56,782 nt of DNA from Nocardia sp. MH4 (GCF_019266065.1 NZ_LPNR01000082.1:1-56782), one strand, 5' to 3'; shown: positions 16,547 through 25,214, counted from the stretch's first letter. Program-made: numbers and translations. Notes: generated by a model from the sequence alone, not told the origin.

Positions 16547-17017
16547 TCAGCCCCACTGACCGGGGACGTAGTCGCCCGCGGGGGTGCGGGCGATGGCGTT
16601 CATCCGGTTCCAGGCGTTGATCATCGCGATGGCGGCGATCAGCGCGGCGGTCTGGTCGTCGTCGAAGTGCTTGCGCACCTGCTCCCAGGTGTCGTCGGAG
16701 ACGTGGCCGCCGTCGGCGACGCGAGTCGCCTCCTCGGTCAGCGCGAGCGCGGCCCGCTCGGCCTCGGTGAAGACGGTGGCCTCGTGCCAGGCGGCGACCA
16801 GGTTCAACCGCGTCGCGGACTCGCCCGCGTGCACGGCGTCCTTGAAGTGCATGTCCGTGCAGTAGCTACAGCCGTTGATCTGCGAGGCGCGCAGCTTTAC
16901 CAGCTCGTAGGTGGCCTTGTCCAGCGTCGAATCGTCGATCACCTTGCTCGCCATGGTCAGGCGCTTGGCGAAGCCGGCGGCGACGGGGTTACCGAAGAGG
17001 TTGAAGCGCGGTTCCAT
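16547..17017 (-). CDS. AhpD-like carboxymuconolactone decarboxylase-family protein
   Basis: A 156-residue protein with the AhpD-type redox motif CSYCTDMH (Cys50, Cys53, His57), the active site of alkylhydroperoxidase-like proteins that reduce peroxides using a thiol pair. The rest is all-helical, and the length is typical. I start it at ATG 17017 (MEPRFNLFGNP), preceded by GAAGGAG; an upstream extension is not needed. The gene has an ECF41 promoter match at 17056-17082, and this protein class is the classic ECF41 target, so it is probably switched on by the sigma factor encoded at 7617-8510. It converges on the NmrA-like gene. Confidence 0.9.
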   Translation of the reverse strand: MEPRFNLFGNPVAAGFAKRLTMASKVIDDSTLDKATYELVKLRASQINGCSYCTDMHFKDAVHAGESATRLNLVAAWHEATVFTEAERAALALTEEATRVADGGHVSDDTWEQVRKHFDDDQTAALIAAIAMINAWNRMNAIARTPAGDYVPGQWG

Positions 17018-17055
17018 GATGGCTCCTTCGTCGTTCTGTGGGGTTCTACAGAGAG

Positions 17056-17082
17056 GACGAGGGAGCCACCCGGGATGTGACA
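17056..17082 (-). promoter_or_regulatory. ECF41-type promoter (TGTCACA-N16-CGTC)
   Basis: Read on the minus strand: TGTCACA at 17082-17076, a 16-nt spacer, then CGTC at 17059-17056. This matches, base for base, the ECF41 consensus described for such sigma factors. Start of transcription would fall around 17048-17050, leaving about 30 nt of leader with a GAAGGAG ribosome-binding site before ATG 17017. Confidence 0.82.
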
Positions 17083-17097
17083 TCACCGAAGGTGATG
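17081..17097. terminator. Small perfect hairpin CATCACC-gaa-GGTGATG
   Basis: A 7-bp stem with a 3-nt loop between the SDR and AhpD-like genes. It overlaps the edge of the ECF41 -35 element. It may end SDR transcription, or be an operator; no T-tract is present. Confidence 0.45.
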
Positions 17098-17111
17098 CCG
17101 GTCACCGCATC

Positions 17112-17975
17112 TCAGATCAGGCCGCAGAGCTTCTCGGAGAGCTCCCACAGTTCGGCCGCGACCGCGCGGTCCTTCGACGCGGCGCTGCTGCCGCAGCGGG
17201 CCGGGTAGCCGCGCAGGCCGAGCAGGCCGTCGGGGCCGTAGAACGCGCCGGGCACGATGTCGGCGGTGGCGGCGAACAGCGTCGGCAGCGCGCCCTGCTC
17301 GGCGCTCTGCGCCAGGGTGCGGTTGCCCAGCCACATGACCGCGTCCTGGATGGTCTCGGTGTGCGACATGAGTTCGGTGGCGGCGTAGCCGGGGTGCGCG
17401 GCGACCGACACCACGGCGGCGCCCTCCCCGGCCAGCCTGCGCTGCAATTCGTAGGCGAACATCAGATTGGCCAGCTTGGACTGGCCGTAGGCCATCCAGC
17501 GGTCGTAGCGGCGGCGCTCCCAGTTGGGGTCGTCGAGATCGATCCGGCCGATGCGATGCGCGCCGCTGGACACCGTGACCACCCGGTCGGTGACCCGGTC
17601 GAGCAGCAGGTTGGTGAGCGCGAAGTGGCCGAGGTGGTTGGTGCCGAACTGCATCTCGAAGCCGTCGGCGGTGCGGCGCAGCGGCAGCGCCATCACGCCC
17701 GCGTTGTTGATGAGCACGTCGACCCGCTCGATCGAGTCGGCGAAGGCCCGCACCGAGTCCAGGTTCGCCAGGTCGAGCGGGCGGACCTCGGTCTCGCCCG
17801 GCAGACTCGCCGCGACCCGCTCCGCCTTGCCCGTATCTCGGCACGCCAGGATCACCTGGGCGCCCGCGCCGGCGAGCGCCCGCGCGGTGGCGGCGCCTAA
17901 GCCACTGTTGGCTCCGGTGACGACGATGGTGCGGCCGGTCTGGTCGGGCAGGTTCGCGGTAGTCCACTTGCTCAC
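17112..17975 (-). CDS. SDR-family oxidoreductase (retinol/protochlorophyllide reductase-like)
   Basis: A 287-residue classical short-chain dehydrogenase. The cofactor motif is VTGANSGLGAATARAL (residues about 18-33), with an NADP-preferring basic residue in CRDTGKAE, the NNAGVM motif near 88, and the catalytic Tyr-Lys pair in YGQSKLAN. The substrate is unknown; this branch is often annotated as retinol dehydrogenase or protochlorophyllide reductase only by similarity. It lies upstream of the AhpD-like gene on the same strand. Oxidoreductases, AhpD-like proteins and epimerases are the three common ECF41 target classes, and all three occur here within 2.5 kb. Confidence 0.92.
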   Translation of the reverse strand: MSKWTTANLPDQTGRTIVVTGANSGLGAATARALAGAGAQVILACRDTGKAERVAASLPGETEVRPLDLANLDSVRAFADSIERVDVLINNAGVMALPLRRTADGFEMQFGTNHLGHFALTNLLLDRVTDRVVTVSSGAHRIGRIDLDDPNWERRRYDRWMAYGQSKLANLMFAYELQRRLAGEGAAVVSVAAHPGYAATELMSHTETIQDAVMWLGNRTLAQSAEQGALPTLFAATADIVPGAFYGPDGLLGLRGYPARCGSSAASKDRAVAAELWELSEKLCGLI

Positions 17976-18017
17976 CGGCGAAAGTCTACTGCGACCTGCG
18001 CAAAGCGCGAATCGACA

Positions 18018-18046
18018 AGAGCCGGTGCGTGGTTCGCACCGGCTCT
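18018..18046. terminator. Hairpin, 12-bp perfect stem, after the NRPS gene
   Basis: AGAGCCGGTGCG at 18018-18029 pairs with 18035-18046 around TGGTT. It lies immediately after the NRPS stop codon on the minus strand and before the SDR gene, so it probably terminates the NRPS transcript. Confidence 0.8.
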
Positions 18047-18051
18047 GGTCA

Positions 18052-21000
18052 TCAGGACTGCGCGAGGATTTCCTCGTCGGTCATCGCGGCGACCTCGAGG
18101 TACATCGCGGCGACCGCCTCGAGCCTGCCGGTGGCGCCCGCCGCGGCTTCCCGTTCGAGCATGCGCGCCGCCAGCCCGGCGATACTGCGCGCGGTGAACA
18201 GGTCGGCGACGACGGTGTCGGGAGCGTCGAGCCACTCGCGGATGCGGGCCACGGCGGTGGTGGCGAGCACCGAGTCGCCGCCGAGGGCGAAGAAGTCGTC
18301 GGTCACGCCGATCCGCTCGGTCGCGAGCACCTCGCCGACCACCGACGCGAGCGCGCGCTCCAGATCGGTCCGCGGCGCGACGAATTCGACCACGGTCTCG
18401 CTGCGCTCGAGCACCGCGCGCACCGCCTTGCGGTCCGGCTTGGCGTTCGAGGTGAGCGGGAGTTCGGCGAGCAGTTCCAGCCGGGTCGGAACCATATAGG
18501 CGGGCACCAGCTCGGCGGTCGCCGCCAGCACGGCATCGACGTCGAGGGCGGTGCCCGGGGTGGCGACGACCGCGGCGACCAGCTTCGGGGCCGCGGCGCC
18601 GACCACGGCCGCGACCGCGTGCCGGATGCCGGGAACCGCGCGCAGGGCACTCTCCACCTCGCCGAGCTCCACCCGGTAACCCCGGATCTTGACCTGGTGA
18701 TCGGCGCGACCGAGGAACTCCAGGCCGCCGTCGGGCAGGTAGCGGGCCAGGTCGCCGGTGCGGTACCAGCGCACGCCCTCGTGGGTGACGAACCGGTCGG
18801 CGGTGCGTTCCGGATCGGCGCGGTAGCCGGCCGCGACGCCGTCGCCACCGATCCACAGCTCACCGGTGACCCAGTCGGGGCAGTCGTTGCCCGCGGGCCC
18901 GACGACGCGGCAGCGCACATTGCGCAGCGGGGTGCCGTAGGGCACCGCGCTCCACTCGGCGGGCACCCGCGCGTCGACGACCTCGCAGATGGTCGAGTGG
19001 ATCGCGGTCTCGGTGGCGCCGCCGAGACCGGCGAACCGGCACTCCGGCGCCACCGCGGCCAGGCGCGCGGGCAGGGCCACGTCGACCCAGTCGCCGCCGA
19101 GGATCACCGTGCGCAGCGACGGCAGTGCCGCACCCGCCGCGGCGGTGAGCAGCATGTCGAGCAGGCTCGGAACGCAGTTGAGCATCGACACCCGGTGGCG
19201 GCCGATCAGGTCCACCCACGCGACCGGGTCCGCGCGCTGGGTGTCGTCCACCGCGACGACCGCGCCGCCGACGGCGAGCAGGCCGAAGATGTCGTAGACG
19301 GACAGGTCGAACTCCAGCGCCGAGAGGGCCAGTGCCCGATCGGCGGCGCCGAGGCCGAAGCGCTCGTTGAGGTCGTCGATGGTGTTCATCGCGGCGCGAT
19401 GCGGCACCTCGACACCCTTGGGCTTGCCGGTGGAGCCGGAGGTGAACAGCACGTAGGCGATGTTCTCCGGATCACCGAAGACGGGGCGCGCCAACGGTTC
19501 CGCGTGCGCGCGGGCCTCTGCCAGATCGATCGCTCGCACGTCGGGGATCCGCGCGCCGCCGACGGTCAGCACCGCGACCGCGTCGGCGGTGCGCAGGATC
19601 TCCGCGCGCCGGGCGGCGGGCTGATCGAAGCCGATCGGCACGTACACCGCGCCGGCCGCCAGCACACCGAGCACCGCGACGATCTGTTCCGGCCCCTTCG
19701 GCAGCTGCACCGCGACCGAATCACCCGGCGCCACACCGGCTTCGCGCAACGCACCGGCGACCGCCAGCGCGTCGGCGGCCAGTTCGCCGTAGGTCAGCTG
19801 CCCGGCGGGCTCCCAGAGCACCGCCGGCGCGGACGGGTTGGTGGCGGCGTTGGCGAAGAAGCCCGTGTGCAGCAGTCCCCCGCTGACCGGACCGGCCGTG
19901 GCATTCACGCGGGCCCGAGTCGCGGCCTGCTCCACCGGGATTCGCACGCCTGCCTCGGCCTGCCACCCGGCACCGCCGATCGCGGCGGCAGACCGTCCCC
20001 GGCCACCGGGGTCGGCCGCCTCCGGCGTCGCGGAGTCCGCCACGGGCTCGGTGGCACCGGCGACCGACTCGACACTCACCGGCGCGTCGGCAGGCGCGGA
20101 GGTCTGCCCGCCGAGACGTTCGATGGCCTCGATGTAGCGGGCGAACATGGACTCGACCATGCCCACGGGGAAGGCGGATTCGCGGATGTCCCAGTTCAGC
20201 AGGAGGCCGCCGCGGACCTCGGTGATCTGGGCGTCCAGCAGCACCTGCGGGCCCTGCGAGATGATCCAGACCGGCTCGCCGAAGGTGTCGGTGACGGCGT
20301 CGGCGAACAGTTCGCCCAGGTTGAGCGCGCTGGTGTAGACGATGGGGGCCAGCACTGGTTCGCCGCGGTGCCTGCCCAGATCGCGCAGCACTTCCAGGCC
20401 CGAGTAGGCCGAGTGCGCGCCCGCCTCGTGCAGCCGCTGCTGCAGGGCGCGGGCCCGGTCGGCGACGGTGGCCGGCTCGGTGACGTCGACCTCGAGCAGC
20501 ACCGAGGAGGTGAAGTCGCCGACGACGCCGTCGACCTGCGGGTGCACCGGCTCACGGTGGAACAGCGGCAGATTCAGCAGGAACCGGCGCTGCGCCGACC
20601 ACCCGCCGATGGTCTCGGCGAACACCGAGGCCAGCGCCATCGCCGGCGTGATGCCGCGCGCGTGGGCGGCGTCGAACACCTGGGCCTTGGCCTGCGGCGA
20701 CAGCCAGCGGTGCAGGCGGACGGTCCGGCTGGGGTCGGAAATGTGCTGGGACTGCGGCAGTTCCGGCGAGCCGGGCAGCTCGGGCAGACGATCCTGCCAC
20801 CAGGCGCGGTCGCGGGCGTGCTCGTCACCGGTGCCCGCCGGGTGCTCGGCCAGGTACTGCCGGAAGGTGTAGTCCTGCGGCGGCAGCTGTTCGCCGTGGT
20901 AGAGCCGGGCCAGGTCGGTGACGAGGATGCGGTAGCTCATCGCGTCGGCGGCGAGCATGTCGACATCGAGGTGCAGGCGGGTGCGGCCCTCGGGCAGGCG

Positions 21001-21834
21001 GGTCAGCGCGATATCGATCACCTGGCCGTCCTGCACCGCCATCCGCTGATGGGTGCGCGCGGTCCGCAGGTCCCCGAGCCGCCGCTCGGCGTCCTCGGCG
21101 GAGGACGCACGCAGGTCGGTGACGCTGTAGACGGGGCGACCGGGACGGTCGAGGGTCTGCTGGGTGCCGTCGGGCAGGAACCGGGTGCGCAGCATGGGGT
21201 GGCGCACCAGCAGCTGGTCGACGGCCCGCGCGAGCCGCTCGGGATCGACATCCGCGCCGTCGAATTCGACGTAGAGGTGCGCGGCGACGCCGCCGAGTTC
21301 CTGGGCGTCGGACCGGCCGATCCAGTAGGCGTGCTGCATGGGGGCCAGCGCGAACGGCGTCCCGTCGTCGGGGACGATCTCCGATTCGCTTGCCGCCGAC
21401 TCGAAGTCGGGGGCCCCGACCGGGTCGCCGACGGGCTGCGCGCCATCAGCCGTCGTGGATTCGAGGCGGTCGCGCACGAGCGGGCCACGCGCTACCGCGC
21501 TCGGTGCGGCGGCCGAGCCCTCGGCGGAGCCGGCCGGCGACGCATCCTCCGCGGACGGATTCGGAGCGGCGGCATCGAGTTCGCCCGGATGCGCGCCGTT
21601 GAGTAAGGCGTACCAGGCGTCGACCGTCGGATGGGCCGCCAGCAGCGCGAAGTTCACCGCGATGCCGCGTTTGCGCCAGCCGCCGGCGAGCTTCATGGTG
21701 CGGATCGAGTCCAGGCCGAGCTGGATGAGGTCGGTGACGTCGGCGACATCGTCGGGCGTGAGCTCGAGCTGGCGGGCGATCGCGGCGCGGATCTCGGCGC
21801 GGTCGATCACGACGCCTGCGGGTGCGGTATCCAT
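18052..21834 (-). CDS. Siderophore NRPS (ArCP-Cy-A-PCP), MbtB-like
   Basis: A 1260-residue nonribosomal peptide synthetase. I prefer ATG 21834 over the GTG 12 bases upstream because AAGGAG lies 11 nt before it. Domains in order: an N-terminal aryl carrier domain (LGLDSIRTM, phosphopantetheine Ser about 43); a heterocyclization domain with its diagnostic DMLAADAMS (DxxxxDxxS replacing the condensation HHxxxDG); an adenylation domain (LFTSGSTGKPKGVE, FDLSVYDIFG, YRTGDLARYLPDG, GYRVELGEVE); and a peptidyl carrier domain (FFALGGDSVLATT). No thioesterase is present. This is the MbtB architecture: it loads salicylate on the aryl carrier, couples it to Ser, Thr or Cys, and cyclizes to a phenyl-oxazoline or thiazoline. 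Regulated by the IdeR-like box at 21912. The rest of the assembly line is not in this window. Confidence 0.94.
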   Translation of the reverse strand: MDTAPAGVVIDRAEIRAAIARQLELTPDDVADVTDLIQLGLDSIRTMKLAGGWRKRGIAVNFALLAAHPTVDAWYALLNGAHPGELDAAAPNPSAEDASPAGSAEGSAAAPSAVARGPLVRDRLESTTADGAQPVGDPVGAPDFESAASESEIVPDDGTPFALAPMQHAYWIGRSDAQELGGVAAHLYVEFDGADVDPERLARAVDQLLVRHPMLRTRFLPDGTQQTLDRPGRPVYSVTDLRASSAEDAERRLGDLRTARTHQRMAVQDGQVIDIALTRLPEGRTRLHLDVDMLAADAMSYRILVTDLARLYHGEQLPPQDYTFRQYLAEHPAGTGDEHARDRAWWQDRLPELPGSPELPQSQHISDPSRTVRLHRWLSPQAKAQVFDAAHARGITPAMALASVFAETIGGWSAQRRFLLNLPLFHREPVHPQVDGVVGDFTSSVLLEVDVTEPATVADRARALQQRLHEAGAHSAYSGLEVLRDLGRHRGEPVLAPIVYTSALNLGELFADAVTDTFGEPVWIISQGPQVLLDAQITEVRGGLLLNWDIRESAFPVGMVESMFARYIEAIERLGGQTSAPADAPVSVESVAGATEPVADSATPEAADPGGRGRSAAAIGGAGWQAEAGVRIPVEQAATRARVNATAGPVSGGLLHTGFFANAATNPSAPAVLWEPAGQLTYGELAADALAVAGALREAGVAPGDSVAVQLPKGPEQIVAVLGVLAAGAVYVPIGFDQPAARRAEILRTADAVAVLTVGGARIPDVRAIDLAEARAHAEPLARPVFGDPENIAYVLFTSGSTGKPKGVEVPHRAAMNTIDDLNERFGLGAADRALALSALEFDLSVYDIFGLLAVGGAVVAVDDTQRADPVAWVDLIGRHRVSMLNCVPSLLDMLLTAAAGAALPSLRTVILGGDWVDVALPARLAAVAPECRFAGLGGATETAIHSTICEVVDARVPAEWSAVPYGTPLRNVRCRVVGPAGNDCPDWVTGELWIGGDGVAAGYRADPERTADRFVTHEGVRWYRTGDLARYLPDGGLEFLGRADHQVKIRGYRVELGEVESALRAVPGIRHAVAAVVGAAAPKLVAAVVATPGTALDVDAVLAATAELVPAYMVPTRLELLAELPLTSNAKPDRKAVRAVLERSETVVEFVAPRTDLERALASVVGEVLATERIGVTDDFFALGGDSVLATTAVARIREWLDAPDTVVADLFTARSIAGLAARMLEREAAAGATGRLEAVAAMYLEVAAMTDEEILAQS

Positions 21835-21911
21835 CTGCCGGTTCACTCCTTGCTCGCCGTCCGTGGCCGGACGGATTCCGGTACTGCTCGGCGGCAGCCT
21901 ACTCCATTGAG

Positions 21912-21930
21912 ATAGGGTTGCCTAACCTAT
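21912..21930. promoter_or_regulatory. IdeR/DtxR iron box between NRPS and salicyl-AMP ligase genes
   Basis: ATAGGGTTGCCTAACCTAT matches about 15 of 19 positions of the IdeR/DtxR consensus (TTAGGTTAGSCTAACCTAA). It sits in the shared promoter region of the divergent NRPS and ligase genes. AGGGTAGCCT follows 4 nt later as a weaker half site, suggesting a second repressor dimer. Expected effect: repression when iron is plentiful. Confidence 0.8.
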
Positions 21931-21995
21931 GCAAGGGTAGCCTGCGACGCGGGCGCCGAACCACCGGACCACCGGCCAGAGCAGCGAGGCAGAAC

Positions 21996-23615
21996 GTGAC
22001 GTCGACATCAGCCGCAGCAGACCATCGCCAGGGCTACGTCCCCTTCCCCGAGGCCGCCGCACAGCAGTACCGCGCCGATGGCTACTGGGCCGGACGCACC
22101 CTCGGCGACCTCCTGCGCGACTCCGCCCGCACCCAGCCGGACCGGCCCGCGATCCTCGCCGACACGGGCGTGCGCACCTACGCCGACCTCGACGCCGCCG
22201 CCGACCGGATGGCGCACGGCCTGCTCGCGCTCGGCATCGAACCCGGCGACCGGGTGGTCGTGCAGCTGCCCAACATTCCCGAGTTCGCCACCGCCCTGTT
22301 CGGCCTGCTGCGAGCGGGCATCATCCCCGTGCTGACCCTGCCCGCGCATCGCCGCGCCGAGATCGAGCACCTGGCCGCGCTTTCCGGCGCCGTGGCCTAC
22401 CTGATCCCCGACACCCTGGGCGATTTCGACTACCGCGAGCTCGCCGCCACCGTGCGCCAGGCCGTCCCGAGCCTGCGCCACGTCCTCGTCGCCGGTGATC
22501 CGGGTGAGTTCACCGCGCTGGATTCGATCGCGGCCGACGGCGCATCACTGCCGGTGATCGACCCGTCCGAGATCGCGCTGATGCTGGTCTCCGGCGGCAC
22601 CACCGGCCTGCCCAAACTGATCGCCCGCACCCACGACGACTACGCCTACAACGCGACCGCCAGCGCCCGGATCTGCGAACTCACCGCCGACGACGTCTAC
22701 CTCGCGACCCTGCCCGCCGCGCACAACTTCCCGCTGGCCTGCCCCGGCATCCTCGGCGTGGTGGCGACCGGCGGCGCGATCGCCTTCACTGTCGACCCGA
22801 GCCCGGAGGCGGCCTTCGCCGCGATCGAGAAGCACGGCGTCACCGTCACCGCGGTCGTCCCGCCGCTGGCCCAATTGTGGAGCGCGGCGGTCGACTGGGA
22901 GGACGCCGACCTGAGCTCGCTGCGGCTGTTGCAGGTCGGCGGCGCGCGTCTGGCCGAGGTCAACGCCCGCGACGTCGAGCCGGCCCTGCACTGCCGTCTC
23001 CAACAGGTGTTCGGCATGGCCGAGGGCCTGCTCAACTACACCCGCCTCGACGATGACGACGAGCTCGTCTACACCACTCAGGGCCGCCCGCTCTCCCCCG
23101 CTGACGAACTGCGCGTCGTCGACGCCGACGGCAACGACGTCGCGCCCGGCGAGGAGGGCGAACTGCTCACCCGCGGCCCGTACACGCTGCGCGGGTACTA
23201 CCGCGCGCCCGAACACAACGCGCGCGCCTTCACCCCCGACGGCTACTACCGCAGCGGTGACCTGGTGCGGCAGCTGCCCAGTGGGCACCTGGTGGTCAGC
23301 GGCCGGATCAAGGACGTGATCAACCGCGGCGGCGAGAACATCTCGTGCGACGAGCTGGAGGAGCACCTGCTCGCCCATCCCGCCGTCCGGCACGCGGCGG
23401 CGGTCGGTCTGCCGGATGCCTCGCTCGGCGAGAAGGCCTGCGTGGTCCTGGTCGTCACCGGCGAACTGCCCAGCCTGAGCGAGATCAAGACCTTCCTCAC
23501 CGAGCGCGGGCTGGCCACCTACAAGCTGCCCGACCTGGTGCGCCAGGCGGATTCGCTGCCGATCACCGCCGTCGGCAAGATCGACAAGAAGGCCCTACGC
23601 GCCGATTTCGCCTGA
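21996..23615 (+). CDS. Salicyl-AMP ligase (aryl acid adenylation enzyme), MbtA/NbtT-like
   Basis: A 539-residue stand-alone adenylation enzyme that activates salicylate (or 2,3-dihydroxybenzoate) with ATP and transfers it to an aryl carrier domain. I start it at GTG 21996; the frame extends further upstream but crosses the IdeR box. Family features: GYVPFPEAAAQQYRADGYW at the N-terminus, typical of DhbE/EntE/MbtA; the ATP-binding loop VSGGTTGLPKLIARTHDDY; HNFPLACPG; VFGMAEGLLNYTRLDDD; YYRSGDLVRQLPSG; and SGRIKDVINRGGENISCDE. Divergent from the NRPS it serves, with a shared IdeR box. In Nocardia farcinica the equivalent nocobactin gene is, as I recall, called nbtT. Confidence 0.93.
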   Translation: MTSTSAAADHRQGYVPFPEAAAQQYRADGYWAGRTLGDLLRDSARTQPDRPAILADTGVRTYADLDAAADRMAHGLLALGIEPGDRVVVQLPNIPEFATALFGLLRAGIIPVLTLPAHRRAEIEHLAALSGAVAYLIPDTLGDFDYRELAATVRQAVPSLRHVLVAGDPGEFTALDSIAADGASLPVIDPSEIALMLVSGGTTGLPKLIARTHDDYAYNATASARICELTADDVYLATLPAAHNFPLACPGILGVVATGGAIAFTVDPSPEAAFAAIEKHGVTVTAVVPPLAQLWSAAVDWEDADLSSLRLLQVGGARLAEVNARDVEPALHCRLQQVFGMAEGLLNYTRLDDDDELVYTTQGRPLSPADELRVVDADGNDVAPGEEGELLTRGPYTLRGYYRAPEHNARAFTPDGYYRSGDLVRQLPSGHLVVSGRIKDVINRGGENISCDELEEHLLAHPAVRHAAAVGLPDASLGEKACVVLVVTGELPSLSEIKTFLTERGLATYKLPDLVRQADSLPITAVGKIDKKALRADFA

Positions 23616-23652
23616 CCCCGCGCACTGATCTCGCGTGAACACGGGTACGCCC

Positions 23653-23690
23653 GGCATCGGGCCGACGGCCACCACCGTCGGCCCGATGCC
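23653..23690. terminator. Bidirectional hairpin, 16-bp perfect stem
   Basis: GGCATCGGGCCGACGG at 23653-23668 pairs with 23675-23690 around CCACCA. It lies between the converging salicyl-AMP ligase and salicylate synthase genes. Confidence 0.88.
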
Positions 23691-23733
23691 CAAGTCCCGC
23701 GCACCCGACGATCGGCAGAATTCGCGGACAGGC

Positions 23734-25047
23734 TCAAGCCTTGACGACGTAGGGCGCGACGCTGCCGAGCTTCTCGCAGGTCTCCTCGAACTCACGCTCG
23801 GGCCGCGACTGCCCGACGATGCCCGCACCGGCGCGCAGCCAGGCGCCCTCGCCGGTCTGATAGATCGCGCGCAGTACCAGGGTCGCCTCGAGCGCGCCGG
23901 TCGGCGAGACGCACACCACCGCACCGGAGTACAGGCCGCGCGGGTCGTGGTCGTTGCGGAAGACGGAGTCGACGCCCTCGCGCTTGGGGATGCCGGAGGC
24001 GGTCACCGAGGGGAACAGCACCTCGAGCGCGTCCCAGCTGGTCCGGTCGGCGGCGAGGGTGCCGCGCACGGTCGAGGCCAGGTGCTGCACGCTGCCGCGC
24101 TCGCGCACCGCCATGAAGTCGGACACAGCGGGCGTGCCGGGCGCGGCCACCTCGGTGATCTCGGCGAACGAGGTCTGCACCGAGATCGCGTGCTCCACGA
24201 TCTCCTTCGGATCGGCGAGCAGGTCCGCGCGGGCCGCGTCGTCGGCCTCGACACCGAGCCCGAAGGCGCGGGTGCCCGCCAGCGGCTCGGTGGTGACGAT
24301 GCGATCGTCGTCGACCGAGGCCACCAGCTCCGGGCTGAACCCGGCCGCTTCCAGCCCGCCCAGGCGCAGCAGGAACGAGCGGGCGGGGGTGTTGTTGGCG
24401 CGGCCGAGGCGATAGGTGCCGGGCACATCGACGGCGAAGGGCAGCGCGACCTTCCGCGACAGGATGACCTTCTGGTAGCTGCCGGAACGGATCTCGGCCA
24501 CCGCTGCGGCGACGCGGTCCTGGTAGCCGGTCGGGTCGGGCCGCACGTCGACGGGGTGCGCGACCGGCAGGTCGGTGCCCTGCGACGCGGCGATCAGGTC
24601 GTGGATATCGCACGCCTCCCCCGGGGTCGCGCCGCTGATCCGCACGCCGGAGGCGTCGATGCGCACCTCGATCCGCGGAATCATCAGGTGCGCCAGCGGG
24701 GTCCGCTGGTTCAGGTAGCGGGTGGCCGCCAGCGAGTACGCGCAGAACTCGAATCCGATCCAGCCGAAGGCGTTGCGGCCGTCGAGCGGCAGTTCGGCCA
24801 GCGCGGCGTCGACGACCTGCGCGGGACTGCCCGTCCACGCGCGCGCGGTGGTCTTGCCGCCCCACACCGTGCGCAGCTCACCGGCGTCGAGTTCCACGCT
24901 GCCGAGCGGATCGGCGGCGAACACCCACTCCCCCGGCTGCTCGTACATCACGTACTCACCGAAGCGGTCCGCCGCCGCCAGACGAGACATCGCTGCCGCT
25001 GGATCGGTCACATACTCCACCCGTACGGGCTGCTCCGTCGACGACAA
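23734..25047 (-). CDS. Salicylate synthase, MbtI/NbtS-like
   Basis: A 437-residue chorismate-utilizing enzyme that converts chorismate through isochorismate to salicylate plus pyruvate, using Mg2+. It is close in sequence to M. tuberculosis MbtI throughout: IGFEFCAYSLAATRYLNQRTPLAH, SYQKVILSRKVALPF, YRLGRANNTPARSFLLRLGG, ITTEPLAGTRAFG-like block (here VTTEPLAGTRAFG), KEIVEHAISVQTSFAEITEV, SVQHLASTVRGTL, PSVTASGIPKREGVD, RGLYSGAVVCVSP and the C-terminal EREFEETCEKLGSVAPY. The start codon is TTG 25047 with GGAGGA only about 3 nt before it, so a slightly later start is possible. It lies opposite the ligase and is preceded by paired IdeR-like boxes. Salicylate is the starter unit for the adjacent NRPS. 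Confidence 0.95.
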   Translation of the reverse strand: MSSTEQPVRVEYVTDPAAAMSRLAAADRFGEYVMYEQPGEWVFAADPLGSVELDAGELRTVWGGKTTARAWTGSPAQVVDAALAELPLDGRNAFGWIGFEFCAYSLAATRYLNQRTPLAHLMIPRIEVRIDASGVRISGATPGEACDIHDLIAASQGTDLPVAHPVDVRPDPTGYQDRVAAAVAEIRSGSYQKVILSRKVALPFAVDVPGTYRLGRANNTPARSFLLRLGGLEAAGFSPELVASVDDDRIVTTEPLAGTRAFGLGVEADDAARADLLADPKEIVEHAISVQTSFAEITEVAAPGTPAVSDFMAVRERGSVQHLASTVRGTLAADRTSWDALEVLFPSVTASGIPKREGVDSVFRNDHDPRGLYSGAVVCVSPTGALEATLVLRAIYQTGEGAWLRAGAGIVGQSRPEREFEETCEKLGSVAPYVVKA

Positions 25048-25057
25048 CGATCCTCCA

Positions 25058-25101
25058 AGGTAATGCTGACCTAACTTCTTCGGGTTAGGTTAGCATTACC
25101 T
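25058..25101. promoter_or_regulatory. Paired IdeR boxes forming one large inverted repeat
   Basis: An 18-nt arm at 25058-25075 (AGGTAATGCTGACCTAAC) is repeated in reverse complement at 25084-25101 with one mismatch, separated by TTCTTCGG. Each arm by itself resembles an IdeR/DtxR box (GTTAGGTTAGCATTACCT), about 15 of 19 positions in the right arm. The left arm ends 11 nt before the salicylate synthase start. Two repressor dimers could bind. The same sequence could also fold as a hairpin in RNA. Confidence 0.78.
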
Positions 25102-25214
25102 CGTCGATTGGCCAGCCCAGCATTGGGTAACCTATGCCACCCCCGAGCGGTCCCCGCCACGCGCTGTCGTCGAAGTTCGGTGCGCCGAGGCGGAACTGCC
25201 GCTTGAATGGAGGG

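Noticed and set aside
17081..17097. CATCACC/GGTGATG hairpin as a riboswitch
   Set aside because: Only a 7-bp stem, with no further conserved structure; more likely a weak terminator or an incidental repeat next to the ECF41 promoter.
17524..21606. 1360-codon open frame on the plus strand opposite the NRPS and SDR genes
   Set aside because: It is antisense to clear NRPS domains, rich in Arg, His, Gly and Asp, and matches no family. GC-rich DNA commonly gives such mirror frames.
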